12,252 bases of DNA, taken from contig DCIO01000060.1 of the NCBI GenBank assembly GCA_002315885.1, positions 1 to 12,252 on the forward strand. Reading direction: 5' to 3'. Positions 1 through 7,723 of this stretch are shown one piece after another (within the stretch, counting starts at the first letter, position 1; each line of letters starts with the position of its first letter). A program made the position numbers and the translations under genes. The notes beneath the pieces were generated by a model. It made no database searches and was not told where the DNA came from. It was given only the letters and a program-made list of their open reading frames with translations. The DNA is from Lentisphaeria bacterium UBA1724. Its GTDB lineage: Bacteria; Verrucomicrobiota; Lentisphaeria; Oligosphaerales; Oligosphaeraceae.

Positions 1-28
1 AATATAATGTATCACTATTACATTGCAA
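1..28 (-). promoter_or_regulatory. Possible leftward promoter at the window edge
   Basis: Read on the minus strand, TTGCAA (28-23) is followed after 16 bases by TATATT (6-1), a plausible sigma70-type -35/-10 pair pointing out of the window. The same -35 hexamer TTGCAA and the same 16-base spacing occur in the candidate trpB2 promoter at 7583-7610. AT-rich DNA gives such matches by chance, and the gene it would serve lies outside the window, so this is a weak call. Confidence 0.25.
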
Positions 29-30
29 GC

Positions 31-55
31 ATAGTTATACAAAACGGATAACTAT
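31..55. promoter_or_regulatory. Operator-like inverted repeat upstream of the glycosidase operon
   Basis: ATAGTTAT (31-38) and ATAACTAT (48-55) are perfect 8-bp inverted arms around a 9-base centre. The size and symmetry fit a site for a dimeric repressor or activator. It lies about 195 bp before the first glycosidase gene and just behind the possible leftward promoter, so it could serve a divergent pair. No regulator gene is visible in the window. The rest of positions 56-248 is AT-rich, with two TTGACA boxes (69-74, 102-107) that lack a convincing -10 partner. Confidence 0.3.
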
Positions 56-248
56 TTTACTGGATATCTTGACAGGGGGGTTCTGAACAGTTACGCTTTT
101 TTTGACAAAATATCAACTCCCGAAACAGTTTTTTTGCAAGCATTTTCGCTAAGATTTAAGAATGGGAGAAATCAGAGTTTTCCAAAAAGCGGTTATGTTA
201 CCTTAAATCGCCATAAATCAAGTCCTTTTCAATACTTATCGACATACG

Positions 249-3200
249 ATGAAACGCATTCTTTCCTTCCTGTGCCTGCTCTGTCTATTTGCCTATTGCA
301 ACGCAGCAGATTGGCGTGCGCCCTTCACCCAGAAGATCCTCCAGCCTGGCGAGGCGATTTCCTCCCTGCAGGGGGAGCTCTCCGAAAGTGGCGAGGTACA
401 CTGGAAGATCGACTGCACGAGCGAATTGGAAGCCAGTCTTTCCTTCTATGATATCGTCGGAAAGTTCATTGAAACGCGGGTTCTCCCTGCCAAAGAGGGA
501 ACGCTCCTTCCCACTGACGAGCCTGCGAGCTTCGTCCTCACCCTCAAGAATATCGGCACTGAGCCCATGTCCATCGGCTATCTGGGGGTAGAATCCGCCA
601 GCAAACGCACGCCCTTCAAGACCGCGTCATGGATTTGGGCTCCCAAGCTGGGAGAGACGCCCGGCGCATACGCAATCTTCCGCAACAATTTCAAAATCGA
701 CGACATCCAGGAGTTGGACTCCGCATTCTTCTATGTCACTGCGGACGACCGTGTCAGCACATACGTGAACAACACGCTCTTCGAGGGTCCACATGCCGGG
801 GGGTATGACGTCAGCGACTCCTTCTCCGTGCTGGGCGCCCTGAAGAATGGCAGCAACACCATCACCTGCCGTGTCCTCAATGGCGGCGGTCCAGGCGGGT
901 TGCTCTGCGAACTCCACCTGATCTTCAAAAACGGCAGAAAGCAAATCATCCCCTCCTCCTCTGGATGGAAATGCGGCGCAGTCAAAGCAAATGACAACTG
1001 GAAAGGCATCCCTGCCCAGGACGACCCCGTTTCCCTGGGAATGGCGGGCTGCGCACCCTGGGGAAATCTCTTCTACTTCCCCGTCACACAATTCACCGCG
1101 CGTCTGACAGGCCTAGGACTACCCCGGGAAGCCGATGAAACCACGGTCTGGACGCCACGGCCCACGATGCGTCTGGCGGGAAACGACAATGTCTTCGGCG
1201 CAGACTGCCTCCTGACCATTCGCCTCCGGAACAACCGCACCGACATGCTGGCGGATACCGTCATCCCGAAGGCAACCCTGGAGGCCCTGAAAGACGGCCC
1301 ACAGACCATTGAGTTGAATCCCATCCATTTCACCTATATCCCCGACGGAACCTATACCGTCGAGGTGAAGTTGGACAACGCCATCCTCATCACGGAAACG
1401 CTCCACAATGTGGTCGTCAAGCGCTCCCCCGACCAACCCCATGGTCTGCCTGCCGTCAAACTGGTGGACCAGGAGCTTATTCCCCAGTTCCTGGTGGATG
1501 ACACGGTGAAGATTCCCGTCACCCAATACCTGGTGGATCCCGCGGGGTCCAAGGCTCTGAGCGAACAGCAGCGTGCATTCCGCGCGGGCATCCAGACCCT
1601 CTGGATTCACCATGTCATCCAATACGACCAGGATGGCAACCCCGACTTCAGCAACCTGGACCAGATCTGCCTTAGCGCCCTGGCCCGTTCTCCCCAGGTC
1701 TATTTCGTGGTCAATCCCGCTCTGGATTGCGTCCAGAGCCCCACCATGACCAAATTCTTCGAGGAGAATCCCGATGAGTTGTGCCAGAACGACCGTGGTG
1801 AGACGGGCATCTACAATGACCCCGCTCCGACAGTCAAGCCCGTCAAATGCAACTCCATGGCCTCCCAGAAGTGGCTGAAGGAAGCGGAGCGGGTGTTGGG
1901 GCTTCTCATCGACCACCTGGAAAACACCCCCTACGGTCGTCATGTAGTCTGCATCGCGCCCTCCAGTGGCATCACCTGGGAGTGGATGTACTGGGGCAGC
2001 GAACGGCTGGACGAATGCGCTGACTACAGCACTCCATTCCTGCTGGCTTTCCAGGACTACCTCAAGCAGAAATACCAGACTCTGGATGCGCTATCCAAGG
2101 CCTGGCGCCGCCCAATCTCCTCCTTCTCCGAGGTCAAGATGCCCACTTTCGACGACCGACGTGTGCACCCGGAAACCGACTTCCTGGATCCCGTCCTGCA
2201 CACCAATCTGATGGACCTCTATGATTTCATCGCGAAGGTGATTTCCGACGACATCATCCGGCTGTGTTCCTTCATCAAGACCCGCACCCAGGGACGCACG
2301 CTGACCGCAGTCTACTACGGCTACTACAACATGATCACCCCGCCACGATGGATGCAGGGCTCCGGTCATTGGGCGCTCTCAAAAATCCTTGCCTCGGATG
2401 CAGTGGACATGATTCAGGCGCCCTCCACCTACAACGAACGGGGGCCAGGCGAACCCGGCGGTTTCATGCCTCCCGAAAGTGCCATCAATGCCGCAGGGAA
2501 GGTCCTTGTGGATGAAAGCGACATCCGGACCCTCCATACCACCTCCGCACTGGGTCGCTGTGCCACCCTGCAGGAAAGCCGCGGTGTCATCGAGCGCGAA
2601 TGGGGCATGTGCCTGGCGAACAATGTCGCCTACCGCTACTACGATTTCAGCCTGGGATGGGTGTTCAGCGACACGCGCCTGGTGGACTTGGTGAAGAAAC
2701 TCAACCAGGCAGAAGAAGAAATCCGGAATGCGCAACCCCGCCTCCGCGCTCCCGAGGACGCCATCGCGGTGGTCATCAGCGAGAATTCCATGCCCCTGTT
2801 GAGCTACCACAGCAGCCTGAATTCCGGCTTTATTGCTCAGCAGTATCGGCAGTTCCCCCGTATAGGCACCGCCTTCAAGGTCTATATCACCCCTGGTCTC
2901 CAGAACATCCCGCGGGAACACAAAGTCTGGTTCTTCGAAAATCCCTACAAGATGTCCCAGGAAGAAATCGATTTTGTCAAGACGGAGCTCCTGCAGCCCG
3001 GCAAGACGGTCATCTTCGGCTATGGCACAAACATCCTGGATGGGGATAGCTTCACCAGCAAGACTCTCAATGAATTCACGGGACTGAATTTTGCTTTGGA
3101 CTACAATGCCAATTCCACCATCGCCACCCTCACGGAAGAAGGGAACCAGGTTCTGGGGAATCCCCCCGTGCAGAGTTCCACGCCGACCGTCCCCTTCTCC

Positions 3201-3575
3201 CCGAAATTCTACCCCATGGGCGAATGCAAAATCCTGGCGAAGGACACCGCAGGCAATACCGTCCTGGCGGAAACGGAAGTCAATGGGTGCCGTGTGATTT
3301 TCTCCACCCTGCACACCCTCCCTGCCTCCTGGCTGCGGAGCATCGCCAGACAAGCGGGGCTGATGGTCTTCAACGAGACTGAGGGGGATATCACCTGGGC
3401 TTCTGGCGATGTGGTGACCGTCCATACGCCCGCCGCGGGTCCCCGTGTCCTTCGTACGCGCCACGAAACCGGCGTTGCCAAGAACCTCCTCACGGGGCAG
3501 GAACTCCCCGTAGCCGACGGCCAGTTCTCCTACGATGCCCGTGAGAAAGGCACCGACATCTTCCTGGTGAAATAA
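249..3575 (+). CDS. Secreted GH42-like glycoside hydrolase with rhamnosidase-type N-terminal domain
   Basis: Predicted exported glycosidase, probably a beta-galactosidase-like enzyme of the GH42 superfamily (1108 aa). Residues 1-19 are a type I signal peptide: MKR, then a Leu/Phe/Cys-rich core, then a cleavage site near Asn-Ala/Ala. Residues about 125-236 (beginning SWIWAP, with FYVTADDRVSTYVN) resemble the beta-sandwich domain found at the N-terminus of alpha-L-rhamnosidases. About 240-400 looks like further beta-sandwich linker. The barrel follows: E578 in TWEWMYWG is the likely acid/base, W619 lies in a stretch resembling the GH42 AWxxxxxSFSE pattern, and E756 in VDESD is the likely nucleophile. 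Residues about 800-1108 resemble the GH42 trimerisation-type region plus a C-terminal sandwich. It is the first of three genes, with only 21 bp before the next. No Shine-Dalgarno precedes the ATG, but the signal peptide supports this start. Exact family and substrate are uncertain. Confidence 0.8.
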   Translation: MKRILSFLCLLCLFAYCNAADWRAPFTQKILQPGEAISSLQGELSESGEVHWKIDCTSELEASLSFYDIVGKFIETRVLPAKEGTLLPTDEPASFVLTLKNIGTEPMSIGYLGVESASKRTPFKTASWIWAPKLGETPGAYAIFRNNFKIDDIQELDSAFFYVTADDRVSTYVNNTLFEGPHAGGYDVSDSFSVLGALKNGSNTITCRVLNGGGPGGLLCELHLIFKNGRKQIIPSSSGWKCGAVKANDNWKGIPAQDDPVSLGMAGCAPWGNLFYFPVTQFTARLTGLGLPREADETTVWTPRPTMRLAGNDNVFGADCLLTIRLRNNRTDMLADTVIPKATLEALKDGPQTIELNPIHFTYIPDGTYTVEVKLDNAILITETLHNVVVKRSPDQPHGLPAVKLVDQELIPQFLVDDTVKIPVTQYLVDPAGSKALSEQQRAFRAGIQTLWIHHVIQYDQDGNPDFSNLDQICLSALARSPQVYFVVNPALDCVQSPTMTKFFEENPDELCQNDRGETGIYNDPAPTVKPVKCNSMASQKWLKEAERVLGLLIDHLENTPYGRHVVCIAPSSGITWEWMYWGSERLDECADYSTPFLLAFQDYLKQKYQTLDALSKAWRRPISSFSEVKMPTFDDRRVHPETDFLDPVLHTNLMDLYDFIAKVISDDIIRLCSFIKTRTQGRTLTAVYYGYYNMITPPRWMQGSGHWALSKILASDAVDMIQAPSTYNERGPGEPGGFMPPESAINAAGKVLVDESDIRTLHTTSALGRCATLQESRGVIEREWGMCLANNVAYRYYDFSLGWVFSDTRLVDLVKKLNQAEEEIRNAQPRLRAPEDAIAVVISENSMPLLSYHSSLNSGFIAQQYRQFPRIGTAFKVYITPGLQNIPREHKVWFFENPYKMSQEEIDFVKTELLQPGKTVIFGYGTNILDGDSFTSKTLNEFTGLNFALDYNANSTIATLTEEGNQVLGNPPVQSSTPTVPFSPKFYPMGECKILAKDTAGNTVLAETEVNGCRVIFSTLHTLPASWLRSIARQAGLMVFNETEGDITWASGDVVTVHTPAAGPRVLRTRHETGVAKNLLTGQELPVADGQFSYDAREKGTDIFLVK

Positions 3576-3596
3576 TCTGTTTCAACTCAATCATCC

Positions 3597-5585
3597 ATGA
3601 AAAACCATCTCCGTATCGCGGCTCTGCAGTGCAATTTCCAAAGCGAGGAACAGACCCTCGCCATGCCGGATTTCTGGGCGAAAAATGGCTTCAATACCGA
3701 GCAACTCCTGCATACTCACGCGGATCTGTATAGCGCCATCTACGACCCCGCACGGCACCAGCATATCATGCGGGAATATCTGAAGCGCTCCAAGGACAAT
3801 GGCATCGGCACCATCGTCTATATGAACTGCCATATCCTGGGACCATCCCTCACAAATCACTTTGAGGACTGGTGCATCCGTCACGAGGACAACTCCACCA
3901 CGAAACTCTACAACACCTACCCCGCCGCATGCCTGAATTCCGGCTGGAGGGACTACTTCTTCCAGTGCATCGAATCCCTGGGTGAATTTGACATCGAGGG
4001 CATTTTCTTCGATGGTCCCGCCTACAACGACTGCTATTGCCCCGCCTGCCAGAAGCGTTTCCTGGAAGCCACGGGCAAGCCCATGTCCCAGGCCACGAAG
4101 GAAGAGATCCACGAATTCACCATGGCATCGGTGTTGGAGTTCAAGCAGACTCTGCGCAAGAAGGTCAAGTCTGTCAATCCCAACTGGGTGATGTATTTCA
4201 ACGAAGGGCTCTACTCTGGTCATCATGACAAGGCGGTTATGAAGGACCACCTCCTTACCAACGACCTGGTGGGAACCGAAGGCGGCTTCTTCTTCTACGA
4301 CAAGCCCCGCACCCTGCCCTATTGGCGTTGCGGGGTCTATGCGAAGATTGCGGAGTCCACCGCCCAGGGCCGTCCCAGCGTCATCTTCTTTGCGGCGGAC
4401 CACAAGCCCTGGGGATGGTATCTCCATACCCCCACGGAATTGCGCCTGTGCTACGCGGACGCCATCGGCAATGGCGCCAGTGTCTGGCTAGGCATCCACT
4501 CCAATCCCGACAACTACCGCACAAACGGCGGTGAGGCAGTCATGGAGATGGTGAAATTCGATGCCCAAAACGATGCCTGCTACCAGAATACCACCAGCGT
4601 AGCGGAATGCGCGGTCTTCTACAGCTACAACACTGCGGCGCACTCCAACAACTGCCCCGAAGAAAGCGATTTCTACGGAAAGGGCTCCCAGGACGAAACA
4701 AAGCTAGGGAACTACCATGACGAGGTCAATGGCGCCTTCGCAGCCCTGGAACACCTGAATATCGCCTACGATGTGGTCACCGACCTGAATCCCAAGGACA
4801 TCCTGAAATACAAACTCCTGCTGGTGCCCAACGCCACCTGTCTGGATGAAGAAACCCTGGATGCCCTCAAGACTTTCGTGGAACAGGGCGGGACACTCCT
4901 GGCGGATGGAGTCTTTGCACGGGCCGACGGCAATGGCATCCCCCGCACAACACGCCCCGCTTGGATTGGCGCAGAGGTGACTCCTGGCGTATTCGACCAA
5001 AAGCGCTTCAACTACATGTCCCTGAAATGGGAGGGCTTTGAGGCGGACAACGCATTTGGCTACCAGCCATCCCCATCCTGGATGTTCCGTGTGGAACCCA
5101 CGGCGGATGCCGAAGTCATCGCACGGATTCCCGTCCCCCTGGAGGGATGCTATGCCGCAAAGCCCGGTATCCCCAAGATCCCCGTTGGCATTCGCAACCG
5201 CGTCGGCAAGGGCGTCTTCTGCCTGGTGGCAGGGGGGCTCTTTGAATTCTACCGCGGCTTCGAACACACCGCAATCCGCCGCTGGTTCAAGGCGATTGTG
5301 GATAGCGTGGGCCTTACCGCCCGTCTGGAAAACGCCCTGCCTGGCATCTCCATGACACTCCGAAAGACGCAGGATGGGAAATTGCTGGTCCACCTGACAA
5401 ACCACATCGGCGCCACACGCCCCCTGGATGGCATCCCCGCCCTGGCAAATACCACGCTGGTCCTGCCCAGCCAATGGAAACACGCCACCACACTCATGGG
5501 AAATGACGGCATCAAGGCCCTGGGAGACGGACGCTTCGCACTGCCACCCCTCCAGGATGTCACCATCCTCCTCTTCGATGAATGA
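3597..5585 (+). CDS. GH42-superfamily (GHL6-like) glycosidase with Cys cluster and trimerisation-type domain
   Basis: Predicted intracellular glycosidase (662 aa); the N-terminus MKNHLRIAALQ goes straight into the first barrel strand and has no signal peptide. The stretch at residues 137-156 (FFDGPAYNDCYCPAC, then KRF) has D139 and a C146-x-C148-x2-C151 group, the same spacing as three of the four zinc-binding cysteines described in GH42 beta-galactosidases; C93 or C78 could be the fourth ligand. E203 in YFNEG and E228 in GTEGG are candidate catalytic acids. From about residue 330 on (AVFYSYNTAA, then LLLVPNATCLDEETLDALKT and GGTLLADG) it matches the glutamine-amidotransferase-like trimerisation fold of GH42, followed by a small sandwich domain. 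It likely works with its neighbours on one glycan. I recall the hypothetical-glycosyl-hydrolase family GHL6 as the nearest fit but cannot confirm it here. No Shine-Dalgarno is present before the ATG. Confidence 0.75.
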   Translation: MKNHLRIAALQCNFQSEEQTLAMPDFWAKNGFNTEQLLHTHADLYSAIYDPARHQHIMREYLKRSKDNGIGTIVYMNCHILGPSLTNHFEDWCIRHEDNSTTKLYNTYPAACLNSGWRDYFFQCIESLGEFDIEGIFFDGPAYNDCYCPACQKRFLEATGKPMSQATKEEIHEFTMASVLEFKQTLRKKVKSVNPNWVMYFNEGLYSGHHDKAVMKDHLLTNDLVGTEGGFFFYDKPRTLPYWRCGVYAKIAESTAQGRPSVIFFAADHKPWGWYLHTPTELRLCYADAIGNGASVWLGIHSNPDNYRTNGGEAVMEMVKFDAQNDACYQNTTSVAECAVFYSYNTAAHSNNCPEESDFYGKGSQDETKLGNYHDEVNGAFAALEHLNIAYDVVTDLNPKDILKYKLLLVPNATCLDEETLDALKTFVEQGGTLLADGVFARADGNGIPRTTRPAWIGAEVTPGVFDQKRFNYMSLKWEGFEADNAFGYQPSPSWMFRVEPTADAEVIARIPVPLEGCYAAKPGIPKIPVGIRNRVGKGVFCLVAGGLFEFYRGFEHTAIRRWFKAIVDSVGLTARLENALPGISMTLRKTQDGKLLVHLTNHIGATRPLDGIPALANTTLVLPSQWKHATTLMGNDGIKALGDGRFALPPLQDVTILLFDE

Positions 5586-5619
5586 CGACAAATAGAAAAA
5601 GAGGGGCCTCCCCATCCTT

Positions 5620-5651
5620 CATTAAGCATTAAGCATCAAGCATTAAGCATT
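5620..5651 (+). repeat. Tandem 7-bp repeat directly before the GH20 start
   Basis: Four head-to-tail copies of CATTAAG (the third reads CATCAAG) plus a partial CATT fill 5620-5651 and run up to the ATG at 5653. The ribosome-binding region of the GH20 gene therefore consists of repeat units and has no Shine-Dalgarno. The rest of the 67-bp gap (5586-5619) holds only a short GGGG-CCT-CCCC hairpin with no T-run, so transcription from the upstream gene probably continues. Confidence 0.8.
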
Positions 5652-5652
5652 C

Positions 5653-7479
5653 ATGAACCTGATTCCCGCACCCAAGAAAGCCACCTATGGTGACGCATTG
5701 TTCTCCTGGAACGCAATTGAGGACATCCTCCTCCCTGCCAGCTACGACCACCCGCTCCTGCTGGCGGCACTGAATCTCGCCGATGACTTCCAGGCGCTCA
5801 CGGGCAAACGCATCCGTTTTGCATGCGGACAGGCTATCGGGCTTCCCATCCGTCTGGAAATCTCCGCAAAAGTCAAGGGGATTGACGCATACATGCTTCG
5901 TGGTGACGCCAAGGGCATCCTCCTGCAAGCCGCTACGGAGACTGGTCTCTTCTACGGCGTCCAGACCCTCCGCCAGATGCTACGCCAGGGCGAGACACAA
6001 TACCCGCAATTTGAAATCAAGGACTCCGCCGACTATCCCGTCCGTGGCTTCTATCATGATGCCACCCGTGGTGCCATTCCCACCCTGGACACCCTCAAGC
6101 AGCTGGTGGACAAGATGGCCTTCTACAAGATGAACCACCTGCAGCTCTATGTGGAGCACACCTTCGCCTGGGCAAAGCACGTCGACATCTGGGAAGGCGC
6201 CGATCCCCTGACCGCCGAGGAGACGCTCCTGTTGCAGGACTACTGCGAAGAGCGCCACGTGGAACTGGTGCCCTCCATCGCCACTTTTGGCCACTGCTAT
6301 ATGGCCATGCGCAGCAAGCGCCTGGAAGACATGAGCGAAATGGATATCAAGGGCTCCGAATATCCCTTCTCCTTCCGGGACCGTATGGCCCACGCCACCC
6401 TGGATCCCTCCGACCCGCGCTCCATCAAGCTGGTGGAAGACCTCATCGGCGAATACCTGCCTCTCTTCAAGAGCAAATACTTCAATATCTGCGGGGACGA
6501 GACCTTCGATCTGGGACGCGGCAAGAACAAGCGCTTCGTGAAATCCGAGGCGGACATCCAGCGCATCTACGTGAATTTCCTGAAAAAGATCATGGCGATT
6601 GTGTCCAAGCATGGCAAGACGCCCATGTTCTGGGGCGATGTCATTGGCGACAACAGCGAGTTGATTCGGGAACTCCCCGAGAATGTGGTCCCCATGGAAT
6701 GGGATTACGGTCCCAATGTCACCCGTCGCGATACCGCGAAACTCTCCGCCGTCACCCAGAATTTCTGGGTTGTCCCCGGCACCTCCTGCTGGAATCGCTG
6801 GCTGGCGAATATCGATATCGCCCAGCAGAACATCCTGAATTACGCCAAGAAGGGCCTGAAGTATGGCGCCAAGGGCTTCCTCAACACCAACTGGGGCGAC
6901 TACGGCAATATCAATCTGCCCGCCACCTCCTGGCACGGCTTCGCATACGGCGCGGCGTGCGCCTGGAATACCGCGGCCTCCGAGGATGTGCCTGCCTTCA
7001 ACAAGGTTCTGGATGCACTGGAATTCGGCGCCAATGGACTCTGTGACGCGTGGCTGAAATTCGAGAAACTCACCACCGCCACATGGGTAGAGGCTTCTCA
7101 GTGGGTGGATCCCTCCCCCGAAATGGACTTCGAGAACGACAGCAAGCGCTGGGTCAAGTTCGATGCCGCCAAGAAGGCCATCCCACAACTGGAGAAGGCA
7201 TTCGCAAAATTCGACAAGTGCCTGGCCACCGCAAATCCCCAGGACCCCTACGCCAAGGAAGAGCTGCGCTTCGGCGCGGAGATGACCATCCTGATGCACA
7301 AGCTTGTGGCTACCATGAAGTATCATGATGACCAAGCCGCAAATTGGAAACTGGCGGATGAATTCCGAAAAAAGGAAGTACAGTTCTGCCAGCTCTGGCA
7401 CAAGCGCAACAAGCCCTCCGAATACTACCGCGCAAAGGAGGCACTCCTCCGCATCGCACAAAAACTGGATTCGCTGTAA
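5653..7479 (+). CDS. GH20 beta-N-acetylhexosaminidase, no signal peptide
   Basis: Exo-acting enzyme removing terminal beta-linked GlcNAc or GalNAc by the substrate-assisted mechanism of GH20 (608 aa). Residues 1-125 form the alpha/beta GH20b domain (MNLIPAPKKATYG, then KGILLQAATETGLFYGVQTL). The barrel starts at VRGFYHDATRG. The catalytic pair is D282-E283 in NICGDETFDLG: Asp orients the 2-acetamido group and Glu is the acid/base. H214 in TFGHC and W327, W380 and W414 (in FWGD, CWNRW and NTNWGDYGN) fit the aromatic cage around the sugar. Residues about 460-608 are a mostly helical C-terminal extension. With no export signal, the enzyme should act in the cytoplasm on imported oligosaccharides. 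It is the last gene of the presumed three-gene operon and is followed by two GC-rich hairpins. Confidence 0.93.
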   Translation: MNLIPAPKKATYGDALFSWNAIEDILLPASYDHPLLLAALNLADDFQALTGKRIRFACGQAIGLPIRLEISAKVKGIDAYMLRGDAKGILLQAATETGLFYGVQTLRQMLRQGETQYPQFEIKDSADYPVRGFYHDATRGAIPTLDTLKQLVDKMAFYKMNHLQLYVEHTFAWAKHVDIWEGADPLTAEETLLLQDYCEERHVELVPSIATFGHCYMAMRSKRLEDMSEMDIKGSEYPFSFRDRMAHATLDPSDPRSIKLVEDLIGEYLPLFKSKYFNICGDETFDLGRGKNKRFVKSEADIQRIYVNFLKKIMAIVSKHGKTPMFWGDVIGDNSELIRELPENVVPMEWDYGPNVTRRDTAKLSAVTQNFWVVPGTSCWNRWLANIDIAQQNILNYAKKGLKYGAKGFLNTNWGDYGNINLPATSWHGFAYGAACAWNTAASEDVPAFNKVLDALEFGANGLCDAWLKFEKLTTATWVEASQWVDPSPEMDFENDSKRWVKFDAAKKAIPQLEKAFAKFDKCLATANPQDPYAKEELRFGAEMTILMHKLVATMKYHDDQAANWKLADEFRKKEVQFCQLWHKRNKPSEYYRAKEALLRIAQKLDSL

Positions 7480-7491
7480 ATGTGAGTGTAC

Positions 7492-7537
7492 CGACGGCGT
7501 CCCCGCCGTCGAAACATACGGGCCCCTCACGGGGCCC
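7492..7537. repeat. Double GC-rich hairpin after the GH20 gene (dispersed repeat)
   Basis: Hairpin A is CGACGGCG-TCCC-CGCCGTCG (7492-7511), an 8-bp perfect stem. Hairpin B is GGGCCCC-TCAC-GGGGCCC (7520-7537), a 7-bp perfect stem. The spacer begins with GAAACAT. No T-run follows either stem, so these are not classical intrinsic terminators, though they may slow polymerase or protect the operon's 3' end. Bases 7494-7514 recur in inverted orientation at 12232-12252, and the CGAAACAT junction recurs at 9331-9338, which points to a family of intergenic hairpin repeats. Confidence 0.7.
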
Positions 7538-7582
7538 CATTCCCCCCCACCCCATAGGTCCCAGCAGTCCCAGCACTCCCAA

Positions 7583-7610
7583 TTGCAATATTTTCCTCAA
7601 ATGCTAGATT
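7583..7610 (+). promoter_or_regulatory. Candidate promoter of the trp leader-trpB2 unit
   Basis: TTGCAA (7583-7588) and TAGATT (7605-7610) are separated by 16 bases, each matching 4 of 6 consensus positions. Initiation would fall near 7617, placing the leader-peptide ATG about 29 bases into the transcript, a spacing typical of amino-acid attenuator leaders. It lies after the hairpins that end the glycosidase operon, which fits separate transcription of trpB2. Confidence 0.45.
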
Positions 7611-7645
7611 ATACGCATTCGACGAATTAGCGCGAGTGCTCTTTT

Positions 7646-7723
7646 ATGAAGAACGTAACCGTACATGCGAAGAAATACTATTGGTTGTGGCGATGCTCCG
7701 TCACGACCAGCTTTTGCGTGTAA
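7646..7723 (+). CDS. trpL: Tryptophan-rich leader peptide of a transcription attenuator
   Basis: A 25-codon reading frame beginning MKNVTVHAKK and ending TTSFCV, with Tyr11-Tyr12-Trp13-Leu14-Trp15 in the middle (TGG at 7682-7684 and 7688-7690). Its role would be to let the ribosome report charged tRNA-Trp levels: stalling at the Trp codons exposes the antiterminator-forming segment behind it. The TGG-TTG-TGG run is itself the 5' arm of the first hairpin, and the stop codon (7721-7723) lies 12 bases past that hairpin. An in-frame TAG at 7628 closes the frame upstream, so ATG 7646 is the only ATG that includes the Trp codons. Only a weak GAG (7634-7636) could serve as Shine-Dalgarno. Translation is inferred. 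The call rests on the fit between peptide and RNA structure, since the frame is too short for homology to decide. Confidence 0.8.
   Translation: MKNVTVHAKKYYWLWRCSVTTSFCV

Noticed and set aside
69..107. Two TTGACA boxes (69-74, 102-107) as promoters of the glycosidase operon
   Set aside because: No acceptable -10 hexamer lies 16-18 bases downstream of either box; the best match (TACGCT, 92-97) has only 3 of 6.
134..451. Overlapping 105-codon frame at the start of the first gene
   Set aside because: It overlaps the signal peptide and N-terminus of the glycosidase in another frame and shows no domain.
5980..7530. Long minus-strand reading frame opposite the GH20 gene (also 1119-1943, 2379-3464, 3591-4427 and 4704-5615 opposite other genes)
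   Set aside because: These are shadows produced by GC-rich codon third positions. Their translations show no recognisable domain, and they lie opposite clear enzyme genes.
7520..7537. GGGCCCC-TCAC-GGGGCCC hairpin as an intrinsic terminator
   Set aside because: The stem is strong but is followed by a C-rich stretch with no T-run, so it was called a repeat/hairpin instead.
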